Positions 13,301 through 25,500 of a DNA stretch of 64,000 bases are shown here, piece after piece. The stretch's first letter is position 1, and each line of letters opens with the position of its first letter. Where the stretch lies: assembly GCA_911728455.2 (NCBI GenBank), contig OU452233.1, positions 12,148,167-12,212,166 on the forward strand, read 5' to 3'. Under the pieces are notes generated by a model that saw only the letters and a list, made by a program, of their open reading frames with translations, had not been told where the DNA came from and made no database searches. Source of the DNA: Marthasterias glacialis (Eukaryota > Echinodermata > Asteroidea > Forcipulatida > Asteriidae). Both the position numbers and the translations under genes were made by a program.

Positions 13301-16300
13301 TTCATAAAATGTACTCTTTCAGGTTGTAGGTTTGATGAAGTCATCACATATAAGACCGCCCTCAAGCGACAGTTTTTGAAAAGGTTTTATTTTTTTTATT
13401 TTGATCAATGTTTAACACATTGGAATAAATTATACATCATATTGTAACTGATAACACAACTTAGTCAACAAAACCTGTGACGTCATCATGATTTGAATTA
13501 CATCAGCTATAAGTGAAATATGTACAAATCATCTTATCTCCTGAACTACAATATTTGATTCATATTGAAGTAAATAACTAATGTGTCATGTTTATTTTAT
13601 CCATGACCCTAATTGACCTTTCCTTCTGGCTCAACAGAATGTCTACTAAGATTTGTATAAGAGTTTATTACCAAATTTAAAATATTTTCAAGCCAAAACC
13701 ATTGTGTTCATTTTTTACAAACACTTAATTTCTAGGGCGTTTTTAGTTTTTTGGGACAGTCTATTAAAGGTAAAATATATGATTGGTAAAGCTTGACTGT
13801 GCAGTGTTCTTACTGTTTTCTTACTGTTTGTGATTCAATAATACATAAAAAAAAACTGTGAAAATAGGGCTCAATCCGTCGTTCGAGTTAGGAGAAAATA
13901 GTGGAAAACGGTGAAGACTTTTTAACATGTGAACACATTGATCCTAATTTTTCTTGTTACAACCGAAATTAAAGTTGGGGTCTTCAAATCATATTTTCTT
14001 GACTTTAAAAGTACTTCAGACAGAATTATTTCTATGGAATACTGGTACTGGTATGAACTTCATAATCAGATGCTTTCAGACTAATACTAATAAAAAATAG
14101 TGTTGGTGAATACCAATCCTGTATTTTACCTTTAAACTCAAATATGCTTTTTCTCATATTCTTACCACATGTAAAAAAAAATTAAACAAAGACATATTTA
14201 TTTTAGGACTAATTTACCACTTAAAAATTTTATTAATAGGCGTTTGAGTCACACTGGTTGGGTTCAGTTTTATTAATCCTAGCTATCTTAGGATGGGCAT
14301 ATCTTGTTATCTGATTCAATTAGTTTTTCGTACGTTGATCTGTTTTGCAATGCATTTTGGTTTACAATTGTTCTACACCACCACCGACAACAACAATTCC
14401 TTTTATCACAATCAGGATAAAAGGCCTTATACTCAGCGGAACACCTACGGTACCTGGTCTTGTTATCGGTTGCTTCAAGCATGTTTTATGCATTAGCCCG
14501 TCACTGATTGTGATGTATAGAGCAATGCACACGAATATTCTGTGTTTTTTCCAGGGATTTATCGGACCCTGGTAGTTGGCTGGTTGCCAAACTTTGATCG
14601 TATGACCTTGGAATGTTATTGTTTGTTTACCTGTTAGGCAGACAGGGGGCTGATATGCAAATTTGTTTTTCTTAACCAATTACGCCTCTGATTAGTGCAT
14701 AAAGGAAAAAATTAAGTTTTAGGCGGGCTCCAATTTATCTGTCACTTTGTCACAGTCTTTACTTTGATAAAGATGCTACAAAAATTTTACCACCACCATC
14801 CCACGGGCACCTCCTCATTTGATTTTAAATTTGGCCTACAATGCTACTGCGTCAGCTGTTAAGGTATGGCATAATTTGTAAGGGCTCAGACTGCCATTAA
14901 CTACACTTTGGGTGATTGATGATCATTTACCGGTATTAATTAATTATAAGTAAATTTATTGTTATGTTTTGGTACGGTTGCCATAGTGCTCGCAAGTTTC
15001 ATGAGGCTATGATTCCGACTGAATGTTCCATCGGTGGAAGCGCAACCGTATCCCTTATGCAATAGATTCTTGTTAGTTTAATTATTATCATGTAAACTTT
15101 CAGGTAAAGTTAATACCTGCTGTAGGCCTACACAATAGCTTTGGTCTTTATAGCAAGCATACAACAAACAGTTTTTCTGGGTCTGCTGTGCCCAATTTGT
15201 AAGGGTCTGGTGTACCCACTTTAATTTAGGGTCTGGTGTGCCCGCTTTTCGGGTCTGGTGTACCCACGTTTCTGTGTTAAGTGTCCGGTTTGCCCATACG
15301 TCCGGTATCCAGCACTAAATAAAAACAGTTGATTTCGAATTTGGTATTCATTCACAACATTGGTGTTTGTATCTGTTTTATTGGAGTCTGAATATAACTG
15401 ACAAAAACAGCAAAACAAATGTATATATGCCCATGACAATAGTCTGGTTCACAGATAGAGTACAATGTAGTAAAGTTGTTTAGTGAGGAAAGTTGGGCAC
15501 TTAAAACCCCTGATAATGTAATGATTTTGACCTGAATTTCATTAAAATTATTATTAAAACAACCCATATTTAACAATGATACTGGCGTTGCAAATGGTCA
15601 AAGCAGCAGCCACCTCAACCCTGGTCCCTACAGCCATTTTGTAAAAAATGAAATTACACGACAGTGACAGGAAAACTGTGAAAAAGCCATGTTTACACAA
15701 GAGCATCACCACCAACCTATCACATTTCTATTTCCAGGAACTATGAAATTTATTTATTAAAATATATAAATATATACATACATTTCTATTTTTACCTGCG
15801 AGCATAGTTTTGAAACAAAAAATTAAAAGGGCAAAGAATATTTTTGAGATTAAATTGTTAAGCACCTACTAGGAAATAAAATAATATTTGGGGAGAATCA
15901 TTAATATCTTGATTGAACAATACATTGTTTTTAGGTGAAACAATAATTTTCTGTTTGTTTTTTAACTGACATCTTCTTTGTACACTTTTTCGATTTTAGG
16001 CCCTTTTTATATTTTGCAACTGTCAATGAAGTAATTACTATGGTAACATTTATCAAATGTATTTCAGGTGAACCTGTTGTTGCTGCTTTATAATATCTGG
16101 CCATTATTTTTTGTACACAGGTTGAATTACCACCAGCTGACCTGGGACCTACTCCAACCCTGGTCCAGAATTTGAATCTTTTGAGAGAAATTCTAATGTC
16201 CCATGATTCATCTGTAGTTCCATTAGATGCTAGACATCATGATTTCACCAAGGTAAATTTTTATCAGATTTTGTTTTTATGTTTATGTGATGGAAACAGT

Positions 16301-19300
16301 TATTTTTTTTTATTATTTGTGCCGTTACATTAAGGTTCATATAGGTTCATGAAACATGTCGACGCTTTGTATTTGAATTTTTATAATTATTGCTTACTTT
16401 ACTTGCTTAAGTCGGAAATATCTGGCTCCCCACTGTTCCCTATCACCCATAGCAGCCAGTAGTTCTTCCTTCAGGAAACCTGTATCGTGATAAATGTTGT
16501 CTACAAAGATAATATTCGGTCTTCCTCTGAGTTGTCTTTCATTTGAGGTAGACCAAAGCACCAGGCTGCTGACAGCCTCCTAACCTTGATCTTGTCACTG
16601 ATCTTTGGTAGTGCGCCATACAGATCCTGGTTAGTAAGGTGCATTGACCAGTGCTCTCTTTTTACCAACCTCATCATTCTGTAATAACACCCATCAAGCC
16701 TTTTCTCAAGACGTTTGGTTAACGTTCAGGCCTCACAGCCATGGCATAGGACTGACTCCACTGTAATGAAAAAGAATCTGAGCTTCAGCTTCAACTCCAT
16801 TTGGCTTTTCCAGACTGATTTAATTAAGTTTAAAGCTTTTCAGGCTAAGGCTGTGCACACTCTATATCTTTCTGTGTATCATCCACCCATGACCCTTAGT
16901 TAAGTACTTAGTTAAGTCTGTAACTTTTTCCAGTTCTGTCCCTTTGGCAGTCTTTATATGTATTTCTGTCTTATTTTTGTATACAATGTATTTTGTCTTC
17001 TTGATCTTGAGCCCCAGTCTGACTCTCCCACATTCACGTTCGACGATAAGAAATATTTGCTGTGCCTGCACCACCTCATCTGAGATGAATGCAATATCAT
17101 CAGCAAATTTCATCAAAGATCCTTGTACAAAATGTTTGAGGCAATTTAGACAGTTTTACGTTCATCTCTATATTTTCTTTGTTATCCTACTAAGCCTCTG
17201 GTCGATTAGGGAATTTCACTTGAGCAGCAAATAATTACCTGCATATTGTAACAAAAACGTGAAAATGTTTGCCCATTTTGCATTCCATCACATTTACACA
17301 CTATTTTTGTGTACTTGTCTTTCTTTTTCCTTTTTTTTTGCCAGGGCGTGCAGTTCATAATAAGTTAGGTTGACCAATTTTTGAACCCTTCAAACCTTTT
17401 TACAGAGCTATAGTTCCCATTACTATGCTAAACCGACTTTTGTTGGAAGGAAACTTTCACTTCTTACCTTGGTCTTTAGTTTTTCGTTACCCATTGTGTT
17501 TTATCTGGGTCTCTATCTCTATATCAGCCAACGGCTGGTATACTGTGGTCCTGCTGAATCTTCTTTCACTCAATGTCACATGATCAGCCTGAAAATCACT
17601 ATAACTTCCAAACGCTTAAGCCAATTGTAACCAAACTTAGACATAAGGACAACTGACCAGAGCACGTACTAGTTATTGGGTCAGAGGTCACCTAGAGGTC
17701 ACATAGCAGTCATTGAAGGAATTTCAGTAAAAATTACTAAATACTTCACCCACAGTTTTTATCCGATCAAAGCCAAACTTTGTCAGTATCATCATTAGGC
17801 CATGCTTCATATGGGATGTAAACAGAATTTGGTCAAGGCCACAAAGGGGTCACTAGAGTTCATTTGCTGATGACAGTTTTTTGTTTTACTTTTGTCTTGA
17901 CCTGGAGTAAAAATGTTTAAAAGTAAGATGTATTTTATTTTCCAAAGACTTTAAGTTAATAAAATAAATAAATTAGCCTCATTCAACTTTGAAAAAAGGC
18001 ATTGGTTCACATCCTACCTTGATAACCGTTTCCAGTGTGTGTCAATTGATGGCACTAAATCCACACTCACAGCTGTCACTCATGGTGTCCCACAAGGATC
18101 AGTTGGGGTCCACTGCTCTTCTCGGCATATACTCAACCACTTGGACGACTTATCTGCTGTCATAAGGTTGGCTATTATATGTACGCTGATGACATCCAAC
18201 TGTACATCTCCTTTGAACCATCAGATACTCATCTGGTCACTACCATCAAGGGTCTAGAGGTCTAGAGAGCTAAAATCACAGTTCATGCTCATTGGGTCCA
18301 AGGGGAAATTGTACAAGTTGAATAAGATCTCCAAACAACCTATCAAAATCTGAACATTGCTAACCTACCCGTCTGAAAAATGCCGCAATTTAGGTGTTAT
18401 CATAGATTCAAACATGACCCTCAACCACCAAGTATCTAGCATTTCAAAGACTGTCAGGTATCAGCTCAGAAACTTGTCTCACATTCGTAGGTTCTTAACT
18501 CCAAAGGCAACTGAGTTGATGGTCCTCTCCCTAATCTCTTCACGGCTTGACTTTTGCAATGCTATTTTGATCAACCTTCCTGAGTAACAGATAAATTGAC
18601 TTCAATGCCTCCAGAACTCAGCCGCTAGAATCGTCACTCACGTCAAACGCTCATCTACTCATCACATATCTCCCCCATCCGTACAAGCATTGCACTGGCT
18701 TCCTGTTAGGGACTGCATCATTTTTAAGATTCTGCTGATCATTTTCCACTCCCTAAATGGCGCATCACCTGAATACATCAACGACTTAATTCATCTGTAC
18801 ATACCTCCCAGACAGCTTCGCTCCTCAAATAACCTGCTCCTTGAAATTCCACGTTCCTTGCACTCGTGGGGTGATCGCTGTTTCTTGCATGCCGGGCCAT
18901 CTTTTTGCTCTTTGGAACATCTTCCCACCTCAACTTAGAAAAGCAGATACTTGCTCTCATTTTAAAACAAACCTTAAAACTTATTTATTTCGGAAATTAT
19001 AGCTTCGACCTTTTGGTTGTCTTTGTGTATAGCAGAGTCCTTTTTTGCACCAGGAGTGTCGTTCATGACAGACATGGCGCACTAGAAATGTTCATTATTA
19101 TTATTTATTATTATTATTGGAAAAAAATGGTATACTTGGCTTACACAAACGTAGGTCTTGAGGCTCAGCTATTTGGGTAAGTGAATAAAATAGACTTGTA
19201 GAGTTAGTGTGTACAGTATGTAACAGGAATGTTGCTTTAGTTCAATTTTTACCGAGGAAATGTTCAATTATTGAACAAAAGCACCATTTCTTGTACATAC

Positions 19301-19496
19301 TGGACACACTAACACAACAAGTCTACTTCATTCACTAACCGAAATAGCACTACTAGGCCTATTGCATATTTAATAACCAATAGGCTAGCTTTGCTGAGTT
19401 TTTTTACCAACCATAGAAGTCCCCCTTAGCCTGTGGTGCTAAGATATCTAGCGAGCCGAGTGCTGTAACTAGACTAACTAGCAACAGCAACAACAA

Positions 19497-19528
<32 letters not shown>

Positions 19529-22500
19529 GCAGCAGCAGCAGCAACAGCAACAACAACAACAACAACAATAAAACAATATTAGAGTCAGATTCCCCATTAG
19601 TTACTTTGCAGTGACAACTCACGTATGATCAGTGCAAAGGGGTCAATTCTTTGTTAGTGTACAAATGAGAAAATAAGCTTGTTTTGGGGGTTCACGATAT
19701 AATGATAATACTGAAAACATAAGCTTGATAGACCACCGATAAGGTGTTTGGGCACCATCCAAAACACCTCTTGTTTTGGGGTTTTTTTTTTTTACTGTTT
19801 TGTTGTGGGTTGTTTTTAGGTGGTTTGGCACTGCACGAAACACCTCTTGTTTTTTGGGGTTTTTTTTAAACTGTTTTGTTGTGGGTTGTTTTTAGGTGGT
19901 TTGGCACTTCACGAAACACCTCTTGTTTTTGTTCGGTAGAAAACACCGGTGTGGTGGCGTCATGATGACGTTATCAGGTGTCAAATTACATTAATTCAAA
20001 ATTTAATACTTCAAAAAATCATAACTCCTGAACGACACTATGGAGTTTTACAATCTATACATCATCGGAAAGGTCTTCCAAAACTGAATAAACACCTCAC
20101 TGACATGATCCCAATTTGACCTTGTATCCAGCAGGCCTGATATTTCATGGAGGCAATTGCCTCCATTGCCCGCCCCTGGTCATTGCCTTGGTGCCCTTGA
20201 AATGTTCCTATAGAAATTTACAATTTCCTCATGAAGGTAACCTTTATCAAGAAGAAAATGCCTTGGTGCACTTGCCCTTTTTAAGAACGAAGCATACAGA
20301 CCTGTTCCAGTTCAAACCGGAAGTTGAAAATTAAAAAAATTCATTACTCAAGACCTATTTATCATGTAAGCACAATTTTTCCATTGGGATGGCACCTTTT
20401 TGACCTCAACGTCTGGTCAAGATCGTCATGGATGCACCCAAGAAAGCTCAATCACACACAAACGACTAGCTTTAGGTACACTGCTAAAAATAGTATTCTT
20501 GAAATAAGAAAAAATCTTGTTTCAAGAAAAAAACTTCTGTGTCACTCCCAAAAATCTTAGTAGAAATATTTTCTAGGGAGTGACACAAGAATTTTGTTGT
20601 TGAAATAAGATTTTTTTTTATTTCAAGAATACCATTTTTAGCATTGTACAGTATGTACAGTGTATATATCAAACATACCTGTACGTGCACTGATGCATCC
20701 AAGAAAACTCACACACGATACGAACTTCCTCTTGCTACGGGGCAAACTCGGTGGTCTAGTGGTAAGACTGCTTTGGAAATGCAAAGGTTGTGGGTTCGAA
20801 TCCCACCCGAGTAACATGCCTGTGTTTTTTTCCCACTCCACACTACTCGGGAAAGTCCTGTGTAAATAGTGCTTATCACATTTTTTGCTTATTTTATTTT
20901 AATCTTTGCATCACCTGTGAAGGTGGGTTTTTTTTATTCTAATTGTTTAGATAGTAGTGACCTGATTTGACGTTGATTCCTCTAAAAACAGGAAGTTCAA
21001 ATGCCATATGTATTATACAGCTGTGTATAATGTTTGGTCATGTTTGTACTGATACACATTTCACTTTTTTAGACTTAAATGTTTACCTGCTTTTCACAAA
21101 ACCCAAACACTTAGTGTTTGTAATTCTACAAACACTACAATTCACTAATGATTATTCCCCCAAAAAATTGTAAAGACAAGCTATCAAGCTGTCAGACACT
21201 TTTTTTAACATAAAAGTTTAACTTCTTTTGAAGATCTGGATTAAAATTTAATTGAATTTGTTGATAATTTAGGTCAACGACTGCAGCTGTACTTTTTGCT
21301 GCAGAGATTAGTATGATAGACAATTTATTTTCAGGATGAATAATTTATTGCTAATTTATCTCAAATTAAGTTGATGTTGAATTTCTTTATTAAAAAATTT
21401 ATAGGAAAAAGAATCATTAAACATGTTTTAAGTGAGGTAGAAACATGGTTTTAGGTTGCAAAATTGTTTTTTAATTGTCCCACAGACCATCGTACAAAGA
21501 TTTGTTGAATAGGCCTATTAAATTGCATAATTTATGTTCACTGATGAAATAAACATGATTTCATACCAACAGATCCTTAATTGCATGCTGGACCCTTTGC
21601 TTCAGATGTGTTCTTTGTCAGCTAGTCGACTCAATCCATGCGACATGGCTACGTATTTGATCAATTGTCTCTATGCTATGCATTCAACTTTGGCTCTTTA
21701 TGAATTCACTGACCAACGTTTGGAAATGTTAGCTGCCCAGGTAAGGTATTCATGGCTCAATTTGTTTGACTTGCTGAAAGATTTATACACTACAGCATTA
21801 CTGAGGCAATACAGCTGCTGACATGTAGTAAAGTAATTGTACACATTAACCGAGCAGTCCATTATGTGACTAGGCTGCCCGGCAGAATCAAACGTCAGTG
21901 AAGTATGTACAAATGAAAAATGAGCTTTACAGTTGGACAGCTTTTAGAACACCACTTTTCTTTAAAATTGTTTTCAATTTCTTTCTTATTTTGGACATGT
22001 GATGCTTTGAACTTGCTAAGTAAGGTAAAAGCGACTAGACTGCCAGGCAGAACCATAAACATTAATGAGGTTGAAGTAATTGACCTTACATGACGGCCAG
22101 GCAGAGTCATAATAGTGAGCTAGAGGAAATTGACTAGACTGCTAGGCAGAGATATAATAGTGAGGTAGAAGCAATTGACTATACTGCCAGGGAGAGTCAT
22201 AATAGTGAGGTAGAAGCAGTTGACTAGACCACCAGGCAGAGTCAAAATAGCAGTGTAGAAGCAATTGGCTAGACTGCCAGGCAGAGTCGAAATAGCAGTG
22301 TACATGTAGTAGCATTTGACTAGACTGCCAGGCAGAGTAATAATAGTGAGGTAGAAGCAATTGACTAGACCACCAGGCAGAGTCAAAATAGTGAGGTAGA
22401 AGCAATTGACTGACTTCCAGGCAGAGTCAAAATAGTGAGGTAGAAGCAATTGACTAGACCACCAGGTAGAGTAGTGAGGTAGAAGCAATTGACTAGACCA

Positions 22501-25500
22501 CCAGGCAGAGTCAAAATAGTGAGGTAGAAGCGATTGACTAGACCACCAGGCAGAGTCAAAATAGTGAAGTAGAAGCAATTGACTAGACCACCAGGCAGAG
22601 TCAAAATAGTGAGGTAGAAGCAATTGACTAGACCACCAGGCAGAGTTATAATAGTGAGGTAGAAGCAATTGACTGACTGCCAGGTAGAGTAGTGAGGTAG
22701 AAGCAATTGACTAGACTGCCAGGCATTCATAATAGTGAGGTAGAAGCAATTGACTAGACCACCAGGCAGAGTCAAAATAGTGAGGTAGAAGCGATTGACT
22801 AGACCACCAGGCAGAGTCAAAATAGTGAGGTAGAAGCAATTGACTAGACCACCAGGCAGAGTCATAATAGTGAGGTAGAAGCGATTGACTAGACCACCAG
22901 GCAGAGTCAAAATAGTGAAGTAGAAGCAATTGACTAGACCACCAGGCAGAGTCATAATAGTGAGGTAGAAGCAATTGACTAGACCACCAGGCAGAGTCAA
23001 ATTAGTGAGGTAGAAGCAATTGACTAGACCACCAGGTAGAGTAGTTAGGTAGAAGCAATTGACTAGACTGCCAGGCATTCATAATAGTGAGGTAGAAGCA
23101 ATTGACTAGACCACCAGGCAGAGTCAAAATAGTGAAGTAGAAGCAATTGACTAGACCACCAGGCAGAGTCATAATAGTGAGGTAGAAGCAATTGACTGAC
23201 TGCCAGGCAGAGTCATAATAGTGAGGTAGAAGCAATTGACTAGACTGCCAGGCAGAGTCAAATTAGTGAGGTAGAAGCAATTGACTAGACCACCAGGTAG
23301 AGTAGTGAGGTAGAAGCAATTGACTAGACTGCCAGGCATTCATAATAGTGAGGTAGAAGCAATTGACTAGACCGCCAGGCAGAGTCAAAATAGTGAAGTA
23401 GAAGCGATTGACTAGACCACCAGGCAGAGTTATAATAGTGAGGTAAAAGCAATTGACTGACTGCCAGGCAGAGTCATAATAGTGAGGTAGAAGCAATTGA
23501 CTAGACTGCCAGGCAGAGTCAAATTAGTGAGGTAGAAGCAATTGACTAGACTGCCAGGCATTCATAATAGTGAGGTAGAAGCAATTGACTAGACCACCAG
23601 GCAGAGTCATAATAGTGAGGTAGAAGCAATTGACTAGACTTCCAGGCAGAGTCATAATAGTGAGGTAGAGGCAATTGACTAGATTTCCAGGCAGAGTCAA
23701 ATTAGTGAGGTAGAAGCAATTGACTAGACCACCAGGCAGAGTCATAATAGTGAGGTAGAAGCAAAAGTCATAATAGTGACGTAGAAGTAATTGACTAGAC
23801 TGCCAGGCAGAGTAATAATATTGAGGTAGAAGCAATTTACTGGACCGCCAGGCAGAGTCATAATAGTGAGGTAGAAGCTATTGACAAGAGTACCAGGCAA
23901 AATCATGGTGAGGTGTAAGCTAGTGACAAGAGAACCAGGTAGAGTCATAATAGTAAAGTATAAGCTAGTGACAAGAGTACCAGACAGATTCATAATAGTG
24001 AGGTAGAAGCAATTGATGAAAGTGCCAGGCAGAGTCATAGTAGTGAGGTAGAAGTTACTAGCTAGACTGCCAGGCAGAATCATACACATTAATGAGGTAG
24101 AACATTGACTAATATTTGTCTGACCAAAATCACCAGGCAGAGTCATAATAGCAAGGTAGAAGCAGTTGACTAGACCTCCAGGCAGAATTATAATAGTGAG
24201 GTATAAGCTAATGACTAGACTGCCAGGCAGAATCATAATATTGAGCTAGAAGTTATTATAACATCTCTTCCTTTGATTCTATATTTTGATTTGCCGAACG
24301 TGCATCACGTGGTGTTGTGTATTTTTACTATTGCAACGCATACCGACCAAAAGAACTATTAAACATTACTATCCAACGATAGCCTAGCAAACGATGTACT
24401 ATCAATTGGATACCCTGGCACCATGACTGCATTGACTTCAAGCATTGATTAAGATGAGCTGTGTGACAACCTTTAACCCGGTGAAACGATCAAATAATAC
24501 GTGCATTTGAAATAATAATATTAGTCTGTTAATAATATTAGTCTGGTACCCCTCTTTCTTTTTGTCAAGATTTCCTGTCAGATTTTATACAGTTGTTTGA
24601 AGATTTATTACTACATACGCACAGTTGTTTAACGAATATTACCACAAAAATGGATGACATTGAGGTGTTATAAAACAAATATTGACTGCTTTGAGTGGCG
24701 TAGTAAAACTAGTCACTCGAGGTGATCCCCAGAGCCACCTATCTTCCCTCGGCTCCGCTTCGGGAAGATAGTCTGCTCCGGGGATCACCTCGAGTGACTA
24801 GTTTTACTACGCCACTCAAAGCAGTCAATATTGTATACTAGCTAGACTGCCAGGCAGAATCATACACATTGATGAGGTAGAAACAATCGACTAATATTTC
24901 TCTGTCCAAAATCACCATATGATTTTAGACTGACGACCCATGTTTTTGCATCACACCTGAAATCACACTATTCCTTACCTGATAGATTGCTGCACATCAG
25001 GATACACTAGTCAATGAGCAAGCATCATATGTTCTTTCCATGGTGTCTCTTATCCAAGTATACAGTATTATACAGCAGCATAAGCCACAAGAGGTATGTA
25101 CTTGATCTACTGCGATCTGATAACTGTAAATGGTGTAACTTCTGCATAAGAAATAAAGAACTATGATGTTATATTTCAGCGCTACAGTGATGTACATGTG
25201 AGGTAAAGTACAGTTTTATTGCTTTGCAAGTGCAGTGGATTTACTGGGTTGAAAATGAATAGTTTCAATGTGAAAGCTCAATAATTATACAAAGTTCATA
25301 CCAGTACCAATTCTTGAGAGAGATACCAAAAATACTAACATAAACTTGAGCTTGCGAAGTTCTGGCATGAAACACATTCATTCATTCATTCATTATTACC
25401 ATGTTTTCCTGCCTATAAGGCGCTTGGTGTATAAAGCACAGTACCCCCAAATCACAAAAACAAGATTCAAGTGTCAGCGTATATAGATGCACCATGACCG

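Larger units (their letters stand above)
19742..21148 (+). mobile_element. Second Helitron-like element, with nested MITE and SINE
   Basis: The left end AGGTGTTTGGGCACC forms a hairpin with CCAAAACACCT. The block GTCATGATGACGTTATCAGG through ACAATCTATACATCATCGGA is nearly the same as in 6780-6900. At the right, subterminal CCCAAACACTT is followed by a perfect 10-bp stem with 4-base loop (21113-21136), eight bases and CTAA (21145-21148), then T. Hairpin, 8-base spacer, CTRR and T are the same as in the first copy. A duplicated ~80-base segment ending GAAACACCTCTTG lies at 19765-19925. Confidence 0.6.

Noticed and set aside
14288-14679. Overlapping frames on both strands as a small gene
   Set aside because: Frames are open on both strands with no family resemblance or consistent start context; treated as chance.
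19404-19622. Polyleucine frame on the minus strand
   Set aside because: Simple by-product of the (CAA)n/(CAG)n microsatellite.
20746-20812. tRNA gene
   Set aside because: A and B boxes are good, but the length, anticodon loop and continuation into a SINE body show a SINE head.
22120-23835. Long minus-strand frames (up to 231 codons) with 15-residue repeats
   Set aside because: They follow automatically from a 45-base tandem unit lacking stops; several frames are open at once and the array is inside a COG6 intron. Not called as genes.
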